Origin: Homalodisca vitripennis
Lineage: Eukaryota > Arthropoda > Insecta > Hemiptera > Cicadellidae
Assembly (NCBI RefSeq): GCF_021130785.1
Contig: NC_060212.1
Span: 142,544,001 to 142,608,000, forward strand
Direction: 5' to 3'
Length of the DNA: 64,000 bases
Position numbers and translations under genes: made by a program
Shown here: piece by piece, positions 47,871 to 58,643 of the stretch
Layout: each line of letters begins with the position of its first letter
How positions within the stretch are numbered: the first letter of the stretch is position 1
Notes under the pieces: model-generated
Told to the model about the DNA's origin: nothing
Database searches by the model: none
Seen by the model: only the letters and a program-made list of their open reading frames with translations

Positions 47871-49880
47871 ACACCAACAACTCAGTGTATGGTAAAGATT
47901 GCGAACTATAATAATTTTGGCTCAGAGTATATATACACTAAAAATATGTAATCCGCACCATAAAAATAACATTAAACGCAAAAAACTGTCAAGAGAGAGA
48001 AAATTCATTAAGACAGTCAATAGTTTTTACCATAACCCCTTAAAGTGCAGCAGTTGATTATATATTAATATTCTGGAATTTAGAATATACTAGTTTTTTT
48101 TTTTGAAAACGGATATGTATACATATTATTTCGCGTGTTTCTTTCTTTATTATTCTGGATAAATTCACTAACTGCCAAAATTTAGTTATGGGAAGGGTGT
48201 TTCGCAGGGTTTATGAAAAAAATTATAATTTTTTGATGCCCCATACTTTATGTTCTTTTAGCAATTTTAAACTGATTTAAGCTGGCTCGATTTCGCAGCC
48301 AAGCCGTGCGCCTTCTTACTGCAAATGATGGAGTTAGTGATGAGTGATTGGTGACGCTAAAATTAATCCTTGAGAATTAAATATGCAAACCACTTAAGCA
48401 GTTTAGATAATATCCATACACCCGATGTGATTAAGATGTATAAAGATTGCTAAATTGCTTGCAGTAGGATACATTTATTACTAGTCATACTGCCAACATA
48501 TACAATTTGCTCATATGTATATGTATTTCTTAGTGGTATAGTAAGTAACTCTATAATTTATACGCTACTTTAATTAAGTTTTTTTTTACGGATCCACCTG
48601 CATGTTGCACTTGCTTATAAACTATATTGGTGTTGTAATTTTTCTTTTTATTGACAATGTTGATGTTATTTGGCAATTGTTTTGCTTGTTTTTGCTTTTG
48701 TTTGCTTTAGCATTTATGGATATAAACTATTTATGTAAGTTGTTTTTATCAAGTCTCTTGTATTTTCATGATACCTATATCAATGTAAAGTGGTGTATAC
48801 CGTATGTAAATAAATAAATAAGCATACTTAAAAATTGTCAAGGTCATATATTTTTACCTTAAATCGTTTTCATGATAATTACAGTTGAATGTTTACAAAC
48901 GCTATAAATTTATTAAATATATAACGGTAATGAAAACTCATAAATAAAAAACTCCGCTACACGTTTTAACGTAGCAACAATTTATGTTACTTCGTAAGTT
49001 ATTTACTAAAGTTGTGCTGTATGTTTTAGGGGATTCACCCCTCTGGTGTTTCAGGCAAGAAATTACTGGTCATAAATTTAAATAAATACTCATACTTTTA
49101 TACTGTATCCAGACAACCGTGGCCCTTATAGATTTATACTCATATCTACACCGACAACCCCACATCTTCCTTTGTTCCACATTAAGTAGTGACAATACTA
49201 CGCAGATCATTAACACTCATTCTATCTGACATCCTAATATAATACATATATGACGATTTTATCATTTATAAGGATTGTGACAGTTCGCAAATGTTTGACA
49301 GTGAGCCTACAGTTTGTGACAGTGAATCATGTTTGTGTTGCCTCCTAAATAAGACTCTCGCAAGTTTTAAAAATCCTTTTTTGAAAATTTTTGGTATATC
49401 ATAGCTATCTTGGATGCCCAATCCTTCCTACGGGTTTCAAATGGTCGAATATTTATATTAGCCAATAAGAGAACCTCATTGATCCGGAAACGAGTTCCTT
49501 CATTAAAATGTTTATCAAGTCCCTAGCAGTACAGTATCTACAGTGCATTCTATTATTCAAATTATCAGAAAAAATTATACGGAATATTAGTTAAATCAAT
49601 AGTGCATTCTCATAATATGAATGAACTATTGTGTACCGTACAAAAATATCTGGGTAGTTATGTAAAAAGTGGACAATATTTATGGAAAATTTCAGAAATG
49701 GTGGACCAAGATGGATTTAATTAATTTGGAATAGTTTTTAAATTGATCGAACTAATAAAATCTGTTAGAATGTATGACATTTTAATGCGATACATAATTT
49801 TTATAGGGAAAAAATATTTTATCATTTTAAAGTTATGATCACCACCAAACGATTGCTCCTTTAATCATTTCTAATTGCAG
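47871..49880. other. No recognisable gene
   Basis: AT-rich. The frame at 48,602-48,817 is Leu/Phe-rich because of T-rich sequence. Confidence 0.4.
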
Positions 49881-50066
49881 CTCTATGGGACACAATATTG
49901 TCGCGACCAAAGTTCTCAAGTCGGCAGTTTGGACCGCAACCACTCAGTTACAGTTACAACTTCCTTCCGCGCCTCAGACACTGAGTTTGTTGCTAATTGT
50001 TGTAACTCAATTAGCAGCTTCACACTGAGTCAGCAGCCAGCACACAAAGTTGGAACAATTAATTAG
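49881..50066 (+). CDS. Candidate terminal exon (unidentified)
   Basis: Acceptor-like TTTCTAATTGCAG ends at 49,880; the following frame is open for 61 codons to TAG (LYGTQYCRDQSSQVGSLDRN is the first third). The composition is balanced and GC-richer than its surroundings. An internal GCTAATTG...CAATTAGC hairpin is also present. Ser/Thr-rich, no family recognised. It may instead be a conserved non-coding patch. Confidence 0.18.
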   Translation, partial: LYGTQYCRDQSSQVGSLDRNHSVTVTTSFRASDTEFVANCCNSISSFTLSQQPAHKVGTIN

Positions 50067-50169
50067 TCCGAGGCGGGGGTAACTGTCTGTGTGTCGCCTG
50101 GATGTTTCTTACTTTAGTGGGTGGAATTGAAACAGTATAAAAAAACCTCCAGCATGTATTTCTATTACC

Positions 50170-50635
50170 ACTAGCAGTTGTTCTCTTAGGACAAAAAGCT
50201 TATAAATTGCACTTAGTCGTGTAAGAACCTTTGCGCTGCTTCCGGAGTGACAGGATATTCAGGATGGGTAAGGTTAGGGAGTAGAGGCCCCCTCTTATCG
50301 AGATCTATGAGGAAGAATTAGGGCACTACATCTCAAAGTCATCCCGGAAGAAAGGGATGCCAGCTCTGAACCAGCCTCTCCAGTCAAAGTAGGCAGGGGG
50401 TGGCACACCCTTGTTGAGGTTAAAAAGAACCTCTGAGGTAAGGGAACAAACCCCACCAACTACAACAGGCATCTTCCACAGTAGACTAGACCTATCGAAT
50501 TGCCCATGAACCCCAGAATCTCAACATTTGCGGCTACTGGACATCCATAAGGTTGCCCAGATTGAAGTGGCACATCGATTTTTGCTGTGCCCAGAGGTGG
50601 GTTCAACTGGTAGGTATAAACCAGCCAGAAGTGAT
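50170..50635 (+). repeat. Dispersed repeat family B, copy 3
   Basis: Aligns with 25,262-25,740: TTCTCTTAGGACAA, GCTTCCGGAGTGACAGGATA, CCAGCCTCTCCAGTCAAAG, GGTGGCACACCC, GTAGACTAGACCTATCG, GTATAAACCAGCCAGAAGT. Confidence 0.7.
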
Positions 50636-50637
50636 CC

Positions 50638-50680
50638 CTGCCTAGCAGTTACCCGCTGCTTCGTACACAATTTCCTGCTG
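50638..50680 (+). repeat. Fragment of the RTE-like element 5' motif
   Basis: CTAGCAGTTACCCGCTGCTT matches CTAGCTGTTTCCCGCGGCTT at 2,318. Only about 30 bp align. Confidence 0.35.
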
Positions 50681-51288
50681 ATCAACTAGGGTATCATAGA
50701 CATATCCTGTTTAAATGGCATACCAAACACTCCTGTGATAAGTGATCACTGGAAGATATTCCCAATTCCTATTCAACGGGCGTATACAGTGTGTTCTAAA
50801 TTTTAAGCATACGGAAGGGGTCTTGGAAACTATAAGAGATACAGCAAAGATTAAATGGACAAAATTGTGCGTAATAAGACCAAAAAATCAATGTGGTTAA
50901 GTAATTTATTCATTGCCTCGTTCACTCGCTGCGCACAAAAAAACTGTTTTGGGTAACACGTTTCTGTCGCAGCTCTCTTATGTATAAAATCTTTACGTGA
51001 TTGAGTATCAAATATCCAAAAAAAACCAAACATTCAAGTATCCAGACACAAAAACATTATTTTACATAAACTTTCGAATCTATAATAATGATAGGATCAC
51101 CCCTGATTAGTTCTTGCAGTTCCTTAAACTAGTTTTGCATCTATATGACTACGCCAATGTTTTAGAATTTTTCTGGAATATTTTTTTTTTGCGTAACATA
51201 ATGTACGAAATACTTGTAGTGATATCACACAATAAATATTTCCTTTGAAGATAAAATAGTTCTCAATGATGTACACGTTTTTTACATG
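50681..51288. other. No recognisable gene; single mariner-like end
   Basis: TATACAGTGTGTTCTAAATT at 50,784-50,803 looks like one Tc1/mariner terminus. I found no inverted partner nearby. Confidence 0.35.

Positions 51289-51334
<46 letters not shown>
51289..51334. repeat. (TA)n microsatellite
   Basis: About 22 uninterrupted TA units. Confidence 0.95.
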
Positions 51335-51337
<3 letters not shown>

Positions 51338-51454
51338 TATATTTGCATGAAAAAATTTTGTTCATTGCATTGCCGCACCTAGAGATAACCCGCATTTTGT
51401 GGTTTTAAATAAATTTGGCTTGCATGACTCTCTTTTCATCCCCATTTTTCTATT

Positions 51455-51700
51455 ACTGCCTGAGCGTTAGCGAAGCGTGTCACTTGTGGAGCTGGAAAAA
51501 TTTCATTTCTGTCTGTCTGTACACGTGATATCTCAAAAATGAATTCAAATTTAGAATTGAAATTGTGCATGAAGTTTAATTTCTATTTGAAGAATACTAC
51601 GTTCAATTAAGACGCTTGTCCCTCATTAAATTTAGGTAAGCGAATATTTGTACACTGGCTTTATGGGTGACAATAATGATAATGAGAAAATAGGAGAATA
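51455..51700 (+). repeat. Dispersed repeat family A, copy 3
   Basis: Opposite orientation to the copies at 3,941 and 61,771: GAGCGTTAGCGAAGCGTGTC, TTCATTTCTGTCTGTCTGT, GAAATTGTGCATGAAGTTTA, GTTAGGTAAGCGAATATTTG-like end. Confidence 0.65.
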
Positions 51701-51939
51701 TATAAATTTGTAAAGGAACTCAATAAATTCATAAGAAATTTTAACATGGGACATTTTACATTGTGTTATTATACTAACACATCCTAAATAATTTGTGGGG
51801 ACTTTTTGTGTAGACTTTTATTATTTAAACACTGATATGAAACCCAACTTAACGAACAATAATGTGAAGGTATTAAGTGGCAAGACATCTCGAAGAAAGT
51901 TTCATCTGTTTATATTTTTTACGATACTTAATTTATTGA
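51701..51939. other. No recognisable gene
   Basis: AT-rich sequence. Confidence 0.35.
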
Positions 51940-52120
51940 TTTCTATGTGTTGCATGTTCAACCATGAAATTTGGTTGAGCGTCGTTGATGGTTATGACTC
52001 AGTAGGTATATAACAGTTTCTCTTTTGGCTGCCGGAGGGGATGTAAAAATGTCTTTATGGTTGTTCTTTTTATCTGTCCGCAGGGCCCTTCGAGAAAAAA
52101 ATTAGCTCAGTAGGCTGACA
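51940..52120 (+). repeat. Dispersed repeat family G, copy 1
   Basis: CAACCATGAAATTTGG, TGAGCGTCGTTGA, ACTCAGTAGG and GGGGATGTAAA match 60,085-60,215 in the same order. Shares the GAGCGT...CACTCAG core with family A. Confidence 0.55.
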
Positions 52121-52370
52121 ACTTTTAGATTGTGTGATAATTAATATTATGATCCGTATTTGAAGTTGCAGAATTAAGTTGCATAATTTAATGTTAAAAT
52201 CAGTTCAATTTTGGTTAAAAAGCAATTTTAAAAACTATACATATTACACACATATGGTACGATTTTGATCAAATTCACTGTGTAAACTTATAGTGTTTTG
52301 GTATTAAAATAAGTCCAATTAAAATGATCTAATTATATTTACTGTCAAGTTTTCAACTTCTTTTTGGAAA

Positions 52371-52553
52371 ATGGCATACATTTGTGATAAAATGGAAGTA
52401 AATTTAGAGAAGGCTTTCGATATTAGCGGGATACAAGCAGCCGAAATGAAACTAGAATGTTCGGAATGCCTGGACACTAGGGATGGGGGAGAGTTTAGAA
52501 GGTTCGAGATTTGTAAGCTAAATGGGTTCCTTCTGGCGCCTGAGGGGTGCTAA
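52371..52553 (+). CDS. Unidentified small ORF
   Basis: 60 codons from ATG in a fair context (GGAAAATGG) to TAA. Begins MAYICDKMEVNLEKAFDISG; the middle is acidic with two Cys (LECSEC) and no low complexity. I recognise no domain, and there is no obvious splice site at its end. It could be a relic of a transposon ORF or chance. Confidence 0.17.
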   Translation: MAYICDKMEVNLEKAFDISGIQAAEMKLECSECLDTRDGGEFRRFEICKLNGFLLAPEGC

Positions 52554-52864
52554 GGCAGTGTCCAAGGTCGTCCGGGAAGTTGTGTCCTGATGGATGCGAA
52601 AGACTACCTGGCTGGACTCATGTGGCTGTGTGGCAACATATGTGTACTACATGCGTTCTTTCTGCATCGGACCAGACTTTGCTTATCTCAGCAGATCTAG
52701 ACCTCAGAAACAGAATACTTATAAGTCATCTGTTATAGTGAACCTGAATATATTCTACTCGGATATTATATGCACTTTACGAGTTTTTCATTTTTGAGCA
52801 AGGTGAGTGCATGCACGTTTTAATTAACACTGGTGAGGTAACGTAAAAATTTAAAGTTTTATAG
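52554..52864. other. No recognisable gene
   Basis: Two short overlapping frames follow the ORF but have no recognised content. Confidence 0.35.
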
Positions 52865-53012
52865 ATTATTTCATTCTTGAATTACCCCGTGGAAAGACGG
52901 AAAAACAGACAGAAAATAACATTTCTTAGGCCCCAGACAGACAGAAATGAGTAATTCTTCCACTTCCTGGAGTGATAAGGTTCATCAGCCAAATCAGTCT
53001 ATGTAAATCTCG
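52865..53012 (-). repeat. Dispersed repeat family A, fragment
   Basis: CAGACAGACAGAAATGA followed by a CCTGGAGTGATAAGGTTCAT block, the inverted form of the family A start; the core is partly duplicated (a second ACAGACAGAAAAT at 52,905). Confidence 0.5.
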
Positions 53013-53325
53013 AGATATTATGCGGAAAACAAAAAGGGAGAAGGGCAGAAGAGAAATTTCCAGCCCAGCGTGTTAGCAAAATTTACAAATTTCAAAAATT
53101 TTAAAAATGTCAACAACATTTTCCCGCACGCGCCCTGTGAGGTGCATTGAGATCTGTGAGATTTATGTACTAAAAATTTTGACTTGAATAAAGAGTTTTG
53201 AACTAGAACTTGAACATCGCAGTGCAACGAGAATAACTATTCATATAGATTGGTCTGTATTTTGTAATCATGGTGTCTGATGTCGAAACGATGCAACGTT
53301 TTGAACATCTTCGCCACAGCCTTTT
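53013..53325. other. No recognisable gene
   Basis: Mixed composition; GC-richer at 53,120-53,150. Confidence 0.35.
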
Positions 53326-53511
53326 TTGTATCTCTTCAAACGACTCCAAATTCCAGGAGCCAAGTATGTAACTGCGTCAGAATTTAGACAATTATACCTT
53401 CTTCGAACTCTAGAGACGAAGCTTCCGTCAAGTAAATGGTTTAGTTCGATTCCTGAAAAAGATTTCTTTCGTGAACTGGTTTCGATTGTTTTCTATGCAG
53501 TCAACACTTAA
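53326..53511 (+). CDS. Unidentified ORF without ATG
   Basis: 61 codons to TAA starting at TTG; the inner part (PGAKYVTASEFRQLYLLRTL) has balanced composition and looks more protein-like than most short frames here. No ATG and no clear acceptor. Possibly a decayed transposon ORF. Not recognised. Confidence 0.15.
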   Translation: MYLFKRLQIPGAKYVTASEFRQLYLLRTLETKLPSSKWFSSIPEKDFFRELVSIVFYAVNT

Positions 53512-54109
53512 ATGCAATGCACGTATTGTTAACTAAATTGTCATTAACATATTGCATTTATTCAAATTACATTTAAATTGCAACTTCATAACACTTAATT
53601 AGAACGTAGCTGTAATGGCGCCTCCATCCCACGTTGATCTCAATCTAATGTGATGTAACAGAAATACTACATAGTATAAAGCAGTCGGTTCAGCGCGAAA
53701 GATGAAAGAGAAATTTATCAGTAAATTATATTTGTAAACACAGTTAATTACGAAGGATGTTATCAACTTAGTTGCCAATAAGAGGCAATAAATCACAATT
53801 ACATAATCACAGGCTGCCTTTAAACTTTCTCAGTGTCTGTTGTGATTATCCGACCAATACTTATTCTATTGATACTACACACCGTTCATTAAAAGATCTA
53901 GGTTATTCGATTAAGTTATCATTAGCTAATTATTGATCTGTCAATAATTGGGTAATGATGTTTAAGAAACTTATCAGAAGAGTAAAGTCATAAAATGTTT
54001 GTTTTGTGCATTGTACAAACACAGAAAATAAATCAATTATAGCTGTAATTAGAGTTTTTAGTAACGTTACGTTAAGTAGAAATACACTTTAAAAAAACTT
54101 CTGAATTAT
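53512..54109. other. No recognisable gene
   Basis: AT-rich sequence. Confidence 0.4.
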
Positions 54110-54153
<44 letters not shown>

Positions 54154-54188
54154 GCGCGCGCGCGTGTGTGTGTGTGTGTGTGTGTGTA
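54110..54188. repeat. Compound (CT)(CA)(CG)(TG) microsatellite palindrome
   Basis: A short (CT)n leads into (CA)n at 54,123-54,150, (CG)n at 54,151-54,164 and (TG)n at 54,165-54,187. CA and TG arms are complementary, so the CACG..CGTG core is self-complementary over about 65 bp and is alternating purine-pyrimidine throughout. Confidence 0.95.
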
Positions 54189-54229
54189 CATATTATACAT
54201 ACATACTACATATTACATACATTACATAT

Positions 54230-54330
54230 TAACTCTTAGCAAATGAATCAAAAGTTGAATTATAGCACATTACTTACTAGTAAATGAAATTAATGAAATT
54301 TTTGAATATTTCTCCAATTATAAAATAGTT

Positions 54331-54391
<61 letters not shown>

Positions 54392-54416
54392 TTGTTGTTT
54401 CATTTGCTAAGAGTTA
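54230..54416. repeat. 18-bp inverted repeat around a (TA)n tract
   Basis: TAACTCTTAGCAAATGAA at 54,230-54,247 is the exact inverse of 54,399-54,416. The space between holds (TA)n at 54,336-54,386. Could be the ends of a small non-autonomous element or of a repeat family A piece. Confidence 0.85.
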
Positions 54417-54474
54417 GCAAAGCCTATTAATCGAGGAGCTTTTTTCATTTCGGTCTGTCTGCCTAACATATAAT
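54417..54474 (+). repeat. Dispersed repeat family A, truncated by LINE
   Basis: GAGCTTTTTTCATTTCGGTC followed by TGTCTGCC matches the family A start at 51,480, then stops where the RT sequence begins. Confidence 0.45.
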
Positions 54475-55819
54475 AACATCAGCAAAATTTTCGAAAAAGC
54501 CTTCCTTCGACGATTAGAAGATTTCTTCAATCGCTTTGAAGTTATTTGTAATGAACAATTTGGATTTAGAAAAAAACAAATCGACTATTGATGCTGTCAC
54601 GAGTCTCATTGATTCTGTTGTCGATGGTTTGGAGAGGCGGGAACATGTGCTTAGCATATTTCTCGACCTCTCAAAGGCCTTTGACTGTGTGCATCATGAA
54701 ATACTGTTGCACCAGTTATGGTCAAGCGGTGTTCGTGGTTTGCCTCACAAATGGCTCTCGTCATACCTAAATGATAGAGAGCAGTGTGTGCAGATCGCGA
54801 ATACCCTCTCAGGAAAAGTTAAAATGCCCTATGGAGTCCCACAAGGATCGATTCTAGGGCCTGTCCTTTTTCTCGTCTACGTTAACAGATTGAGTTCATC
54901 AATTCATAATGGAAAGATGATTCGGTATGCTGACGATACGACTCTCTGCATTAGATCAAAAACCAAACCAGATCTTGAAATCAAAGCCTTTGAAGAACTC
55001 AACTCATGCATTGATCATTAACTCAACTCATGCATTGATCATTAACTCAACTCATGCATTGATCATTTTTTCAATATCAATTTGTAAACAAATTGTTCTA
55101 AAACAAACGTGATTAATTTCTGTTTTCGGCAACATGAAAACGAAATCCGACCAATTGTGATGGTGGATGAAACCATAATAGAAGAAGAAGAATCCACCAA
55201 GTTTCTTGGGATGCACCTTGATCGAGGGCTGACATGGGACGTTCACATTGAGAGTGTCTGTTCAAAGGTTGCTTCTGGCATTTATGTCTTACGCAATTTG
55301 GCAAAATTCTGTTCATTGGATATTCTGAAGACAGCTTACTTTGGCCTAATACATCCACATTTAGCTTATGGCCTAAGATTGTGGGGTGGCTGTTCTAGAT
55401 AAAAATTTAATAGAGTGTTTAGAATGCAAAAGAAAGCTGTCAGAATCATTTACAAATTAAATCAGAGAGAGTCGTGTAAATTAGCCTTCGGGGAGCTTGG
55501 ATTACTCACTTTGCCTAGCCTCTACATTCTCGACGTCGTGCTATACTGCCGATTCAAGTGCGTCTCACTTCGGGGTAGCGACGTACACCAATACGGAACT
55601 AGAGGCCGGGACAACTTTCGTATGGCACAGCACAGAACTACTGTTTCTGAACGCTTGCCATCTCAGGTTGGTGTGAGGCTAATCAATAGGCTCCCTGAAG
55701 AGATCAAACGCGTCAATAACCACAAACAATTTAAATCTCGATTAAAACACTTCTTAGTGTCCAAAGCATGTTACTCAGTTGACGAGTTTGCGATGGGTCG
55801 CTGGGATAGTCTTCACTAA
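54475..55819 (+). pseudogene. Reverse transcriptase pseudogene
   Basis: Begins ISKIFEKAFLRRLEDFF, then NEQFGFRK. A one-base expansion in the A-run at about 54,568-54,574 shifts the frame. From there the frame of 54,536 continues to 55,819. RT motifs are intact: LDLSKAFDCVHHEILLHQL (palm A), YGVPQGSILGPVLFLVYVN (B), MIRYADDTTL (catalytic YADD). After them come KFLGMHLDRGLTWDVHI and RVFRMQKKAVRII of the thumb/connection. In-frame stops are at 55,019-55,021, 55,043-55,045, 55,085-55,087 and 55,400-55,402. The first two come from a 24-bp unit (LNSCIDH plus stop) present in three copies. Not functional. Confidence 0.9.
54997..55068. repeat. 24-bp tandem triplication inside the RT pseudogene
   Basis: CTCAACTCATGCATTGATCA plus TTAA/TTTT repeats three times. 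The 24-bp period keeps the frame while adding a stop per extra copy. Confidence 0.95.
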
Positions 55820-56062
55820 CATTAAAAAAAATTCCAACTCCCCTTCTGATATCCAAGAAAATTTGGCCACTGTCGAGAAAACGGTGGCAGGTGGCACATA
55901 CCCAAAAAGTAATTTTTATTTTAAATTTACTCGAATATTTTTTTACTCAGAATTAAAATTAATTGTGTTAGTTATTAGATTAGGACTTTTATTTCTATAT
56001 GACGCTTGCAATACAATTATTGTTAATTGTTTCCTGCAATAAAGAATATTATTATTATTATC

Positions 56063-56280
56063 ACATTTGCATTGTCCATTTCTTAAGTTCGCTTTACAAG
56101 TAGCTAGCTGTATTATTAAGATTCTCTGTATTCATTTGTTAAATATTACAGGTACAAGTCATTAAAATTTTCATCACATGCACAGAAATGTTCGTCAACA
56201 CTAATTAAAACATTAATGCAATAATTTGGCTCCAATATTTCAACCATATCGGTTTAATGTAATAGAAAGCTTTCCCGAAT
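56063..56280. other. No recognisable gene
   Basis: AT-rich sequence after the LINE tail. Confidence 0.35.
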
Positions 56281-56500
56281 TTTACCTAATTGTGTAGGAA
56301 GCACAGTGACAATAAACACACACAAACACAGACCGCACGTCTGCCACAACGCGCGTTAATTAGTGAAGCAAACACACACGGCAGTGTGGTAATGAGTGTT
56401 ATAGAGCGTAGCAAGCGAGGCGTCAAGTGAATGGAGTGTGACATTCGACACGCGCACGCGCGCACACAAACACTCGCGCCCGCTCATGATTTATCGCTCA
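56281..56500. other. CpG-rich, CA/CG-alternating patch
   Basis: GC-rich for this window with many CpGs (ACAACGCGCGTTAAT; ACACGCGCACGCGCGCACAC). Alternating purine-pyrimidine could form Z-DNA. Might be a regulatory patch or promoter; no transcription unit is visible beside it. Confidence 0.35.
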
Positions 56501-58055
56501 CTGTGAGCTAATGAGCTAAAAGAAAACATTCAGAGACTTGAGTGTCAATTATCGGAATCCGTTTTTGCAGATCCTGTCTCACGTCTTAGCAATCCCTTTA
56601 ATTTAGATTACGTTCAGTCAAAGAATCTCTTAGTTCTACAAAAAAATTACGAGGTTTTCAACTTTGTTGGTGGATTACACTGTTGTGTTTGGGCTTCACT
56701 TTCTTATCGATTAACTGGCTTTTTGCACGGTTATTTGAATGGTTTGGAATAAAATCACTTCCAACTTCCAAGACCACTTGTTACAGCTCAATGACCTCTA
56801 CTCACGCCATCTCTGCTTTAATACAGTATTTTGCTTTGTATTTCCGTGTGATTAAATTGGTCGTAGTTAAAGATTAGATTAAAATTGTGGCGTCTGCCAC
56901 TTTAATTTTGTTGGCCGGTGGTTGAACCAACAGTATTCCAATCCTTCTTCCTAGTCGTAGTTACAGCAGTTCGTGTCGTATGTCATTTCTAGAAACTAAC
57001 CTCTGAGAAATTTTTAGATGTTTTAGTTTTAGTTACGGTTGTTAACCCTATTCTTCCTGCAGAATGACGTGTAGTTTTTAGCACCAAGCTTCCAGATTTG
57101 GTGGAGTGCACAAGTGAACACCTATTAATTAAAAAGTGTGGAGAATTACTCCCTTAAGGCTAAATATACCGAAACATATGAAGAAATTAATTCCATGTAT
57201 GGCAATACCTCAGAGACCAAATCTATCTTTTCCCCTTTAATTTTCAACAGATTATAATTTTGAAAACTGATTTATAAATAAGATAATCCAAGAATTTTAT
57301 TTATTGAAGAAGAAAAATTACTTTATTATAATAGCAAAAATACTGTACAAAACTTCCATTGTTAAGAATATTGAATTTATTACTATTCGTTGAATGTTTG
57401 ATCACAATACTTTTTTCGTTATTTCCGGTATTTATCTCTTATTAACTATGCGTCCGCGTTTATAAATCAGTTTTTTTAATAGAGTTTGTTGAAAAATTAA
57501 AGAAAACAGAGCAAAATAACACTTGCTTCATTTTGGAGCTGCTCCGTGGTGACGTTTAGACTCCACGTCCCGGCAGCGGTAAAAGGGTTTCAAGCCTCCT
57601 TTCCGCACCACGTACTTCTAAATTTTATAATTAGCCCCAGTTAAGTTTCTAATTAAAAACTAAAACAAATTCAGAGAAATAAGTGGTTAAAACAGGCAAA
57701 CTTTATCTGCAGCATCAGTTGTACGCGTATCTCAAATTGCAGCCGTTCCCAAAAGATGTCTTGTACGGTTTAACGGAGACTTGTTCCTCCCCCACAGTCC
57801 TGTTCTGCTAATAGGCTCCCGCTGATCCGGCCTACGATACCGTCTGACACAAAGGATCCCAACCCACCTCAGAACTTTCTGATCTACGGGTATCAGCGCC
57901 CGGTACAGATATGCAAATTCCTTCTTGTATTTTCTCTATTCACATCAGTCAAGTGCTGGAAAGAAATAATTAATTTCATTGTGAAAGTAAACACTCCTTT
58001 CAGTTCCCCTGGTATCTAACAGAAATTGCTATCATAGAGTGACGTAGCCCAGGGG
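56501..58055. other. No recognisable gene
   Basis: AT-rich with GC-richer unique patches at 57,530-57,620 and 57,740-57,910. The 64-codon frame at 56,683-56,877 is not recognised. Confidence 0.4.
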
Positions 58056-58643
58056 GTTGTTATGGAGATCCTCTTAAAAAGACTCACATGGGGATCGCAA
58101 AGTATACACTCCAACCATATAATTTATATTGTATATAACCCACAACAATTTGTTTTTCCTGGACTTATTCTATTGTGCGTGTGTATACATTTCCAGTAAA
58201 CCCCACCCCTCTTTGAAGTGGTATCCATAATTAAATTGCCATGTATATTGGAACTTGAATAATGCGAAACAATTAGTTCGAACGTCCCTCCCGGTACATT
58301 AAAATACGTATACATGAATAGTCTCCTTATTATAAACAGTAAATAATTGGAATTTGTCATCCAAGTTCCATTGTACTTTGCACATAGTTCTTCATAAACT
58401 CTTCAAGTAAGGTCTTTTCGATACGAAGTCATTTACTTATCAACCCACCCAGATCGAGTTTTCGATGTAACAAACATTGTTGTTATGGGGATCCTCTTAA
58501 AAGTCTCACATGGGGATCGCAAAGTATCCACTCCAACCATATAATTTATATTTTATATAACAACAACCACAACAATTTGCTGTTCCTGGACTTATTCTAT
58601 TGTACGTGTATATACATTTTTGGTAAACCTCACACTTCTGAAG
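58056..58643. repeat. Direct duplication, two 160-bp copies
   Basis: 58,056-58,218 and 58,479-58,643 match closely: GTTGTTATGG(A/G)GATCCTC, TCACATGGGGATCGCAAAGT, CACTCCAACCATATAATTTA, CCTGGACTTATTCTATTGT. The 260 bp between them are unrelated. A solo pair of LTR-like ends was considered, but there is no TG...CA border or primer site. Confidence 0.9.

Larger units (their letters stand above)
54475..56062 (+). mobile_element. 5'-truncated non-LTR retrotransposon (CR1/Jockey group)
   Basis: About 1.6 kb: the RT domain from its N-terminal fingers, the thumb and C-terminal region, a 3'UTR, and a tail AATAAAGAATATTATTATTATTA. The endonuclease and ORF1 are missing, as expected after incomplete target-primed reverse transcription. 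A pentad or (ATT)n tail and the RT sequence place it in the CR1/Jockey group; the exact clade needs a tree. Confidence 0.88.

Noticed and set aside
50784..50803. Complete mariner element starting at TATACAGTGTGTTC
   Set aside because: No inverted partner end was found downstream.
58056..58643. LTR pair of a small retrotransposon
   Set aside because: No TG...CA ends, no primer-binding site or polypurine tract, and no coding between the copies.
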